From Chthoniobacterales bacterium (GTDB lineage: Bacteria; Verrucomicrobiota; Verrucomicrobiia; Chthoniobacterales; UBA10450): DNA of 5,581 nt. Positions 5,226-5,581 of the stretch are shown here, piece after piece. The position numbers were made by a program, and so were the translations under genes. The notes below the pieces were generated by a model. That model was not told the origin of the DNA. It made no database searches and saw only the letters and a list, made by a program, of their open reading frames with translations. Position 1 is the first letter of the stretch, and the number at the start of each line of letters is the position of its first letter. Where the stretch lies: the NCBI GenBank assembly GCA_013694945.1, contig JACDBM010000236.1:1-5581 (forward strand). The letters are read 5' to 3'.

Positions 5226-5581
5226 TTGGCAAGAATTACGTTTCGGCGCTGGCTGGGTTTTGTTGTGTTCTCGCGAGCGCTGCGCACGGACAGCTTCCTT
5301 CCATTCCAACCGGAACTGTCAGTGTGGAGGTTCGAGCCATCGCCACCGGACTTAATGCACCGGTAGAACTCGTGCCGGTGAATGACGGAACCGGACGCCT
5401 CTTCATTGTGGAGCAGGGTGGCCGGATTCGCGTCCTGAAAAACGGCGCCCTCAACGCGACGCCCTTTCTCGACATGAGCACGCTGATCAAGTCCGGTGGC
5501 GAGCAGGGTTTACTTGGTCTCGCCTTTCATCCCGGCTTCAGTAACTCGGCCAGTCCGGGCTTCCGCAAGCTCTACACTTAC
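5222..5581 (+). CDS. PQQ-type glucose/sorbosone dehydrogenase, secreted, N-terminal part
   Basis: The reading frame stays open to the window edge, giving 120 residues of a longer protein. The N-terminus looks like a signal peptide: Lys4, then a hydrophobic run VSALAGFCCVLASAA, with likely cleavage after AHG at residue 23. The protein should therefore be exported. The next part matches the start of the soluble quinoprotein sugar dehydrogenase beta-propeller (GSDH family): GLNAPVELVPVNDGTGRLF, then IVEQGGRIRVLKNG, then PFLDMS and GGEQGLLGLAFHPGF. His103 in AFHPGF corresponds to the family's conserved catalytic His. Such proteins oxidise sugars or related polyols with PQQ, but the true substrate cannot be told from this fragment, and many family members are uncharacterised. 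The start is ATG 5222. The gene diverges from lpxC-fabZ and has no evident tie to lipid A. The C-terminus is out of view, so extra domains or a sorting signal are unknown. Confidence 0.88.
   Translation, partial: MIGKNYVSALAGFCCVLASAAHGQLPSIPTGTVSVEVRAIATGLNAPVELVPVNDGTGRLFIVEQGGRIRVLKNGALNATPFLDMSTLIKSGGEQGLLGLAFHPGFSNSASPGFRKLYTY

Overview
The window looks like chromosomal DNA from a Gram-negative bacterium of the PVC group, most likely a soil Verrucomicrobiota (Spartobacteria/Chthoniobacterales-like). This is inference from four signs. It carries lipid A genes, so it has an LPS outer membrane. LpxC and FabZ are fused in one protein, an arrangement known from Bacteroidota, Chlorobi and Verrucomicrobiota. 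The RecN ABC signature reads SSGE rather than the usual SGGE. The spacers hold heptad TTGAGAG repeats and TGTAGC...GCTACA hairpin elements, which I associate from memory with verrucomicrobial genomes. The DNA is GC-rich and dense in genes. Good Shine-Dalgarno sequences are scarce and several starts are not ATG.

Layout. Positions 1-343 hold no convincing gene; they contain two tight hairpins, a 12-bp direct repeat and a 170-bp composite inverted repeat whose right end overlaps the recN stop codon. recN (DNA repair ATPase) runs leftward from 2002 to 344. A complete PhnP-like metallo-beta-lactamase-fold hydrolase runs rightward to 2853. Between these two divergent genes lies an inverted repeat of four heptads per arm whose outer edges abut both start codons. 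lpxA (2892-3683) and the lpxC-fabZ fusion (3790-5106) are both on the minus strand and probably form an operon (lpxC/fabZ first, then lpxA), although an 80-bp double-hairpin element fills most of the gap between them. Divergent from lpxC-fabZ, and cut by the window edge, is the start of a secreted PQQ-type glucose/sorbosone dehydrogenase (5222 onward), preceded by a possible seven-codon leader ORF.

How the genes fit together. LpxA (acylation of UDP-GlcNAc) and LpxC (deacetylation) are the first two steps of lipid A synthesis. FabZ draws on the same 3-hydroxyacyl-ACP pool for membrane fatty acids, so one operon sets the balance between lipid A and phospholipid. recN, the hydrolase and the dehydrogenase have no evident link to that pathway. 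The coding content is ordinary housekeeping. The unusual signal is in the spacers: three separate repeat structures lie against gene boundaries (the recN stop, the recN and hydrolase starts, and the lpxA start region).
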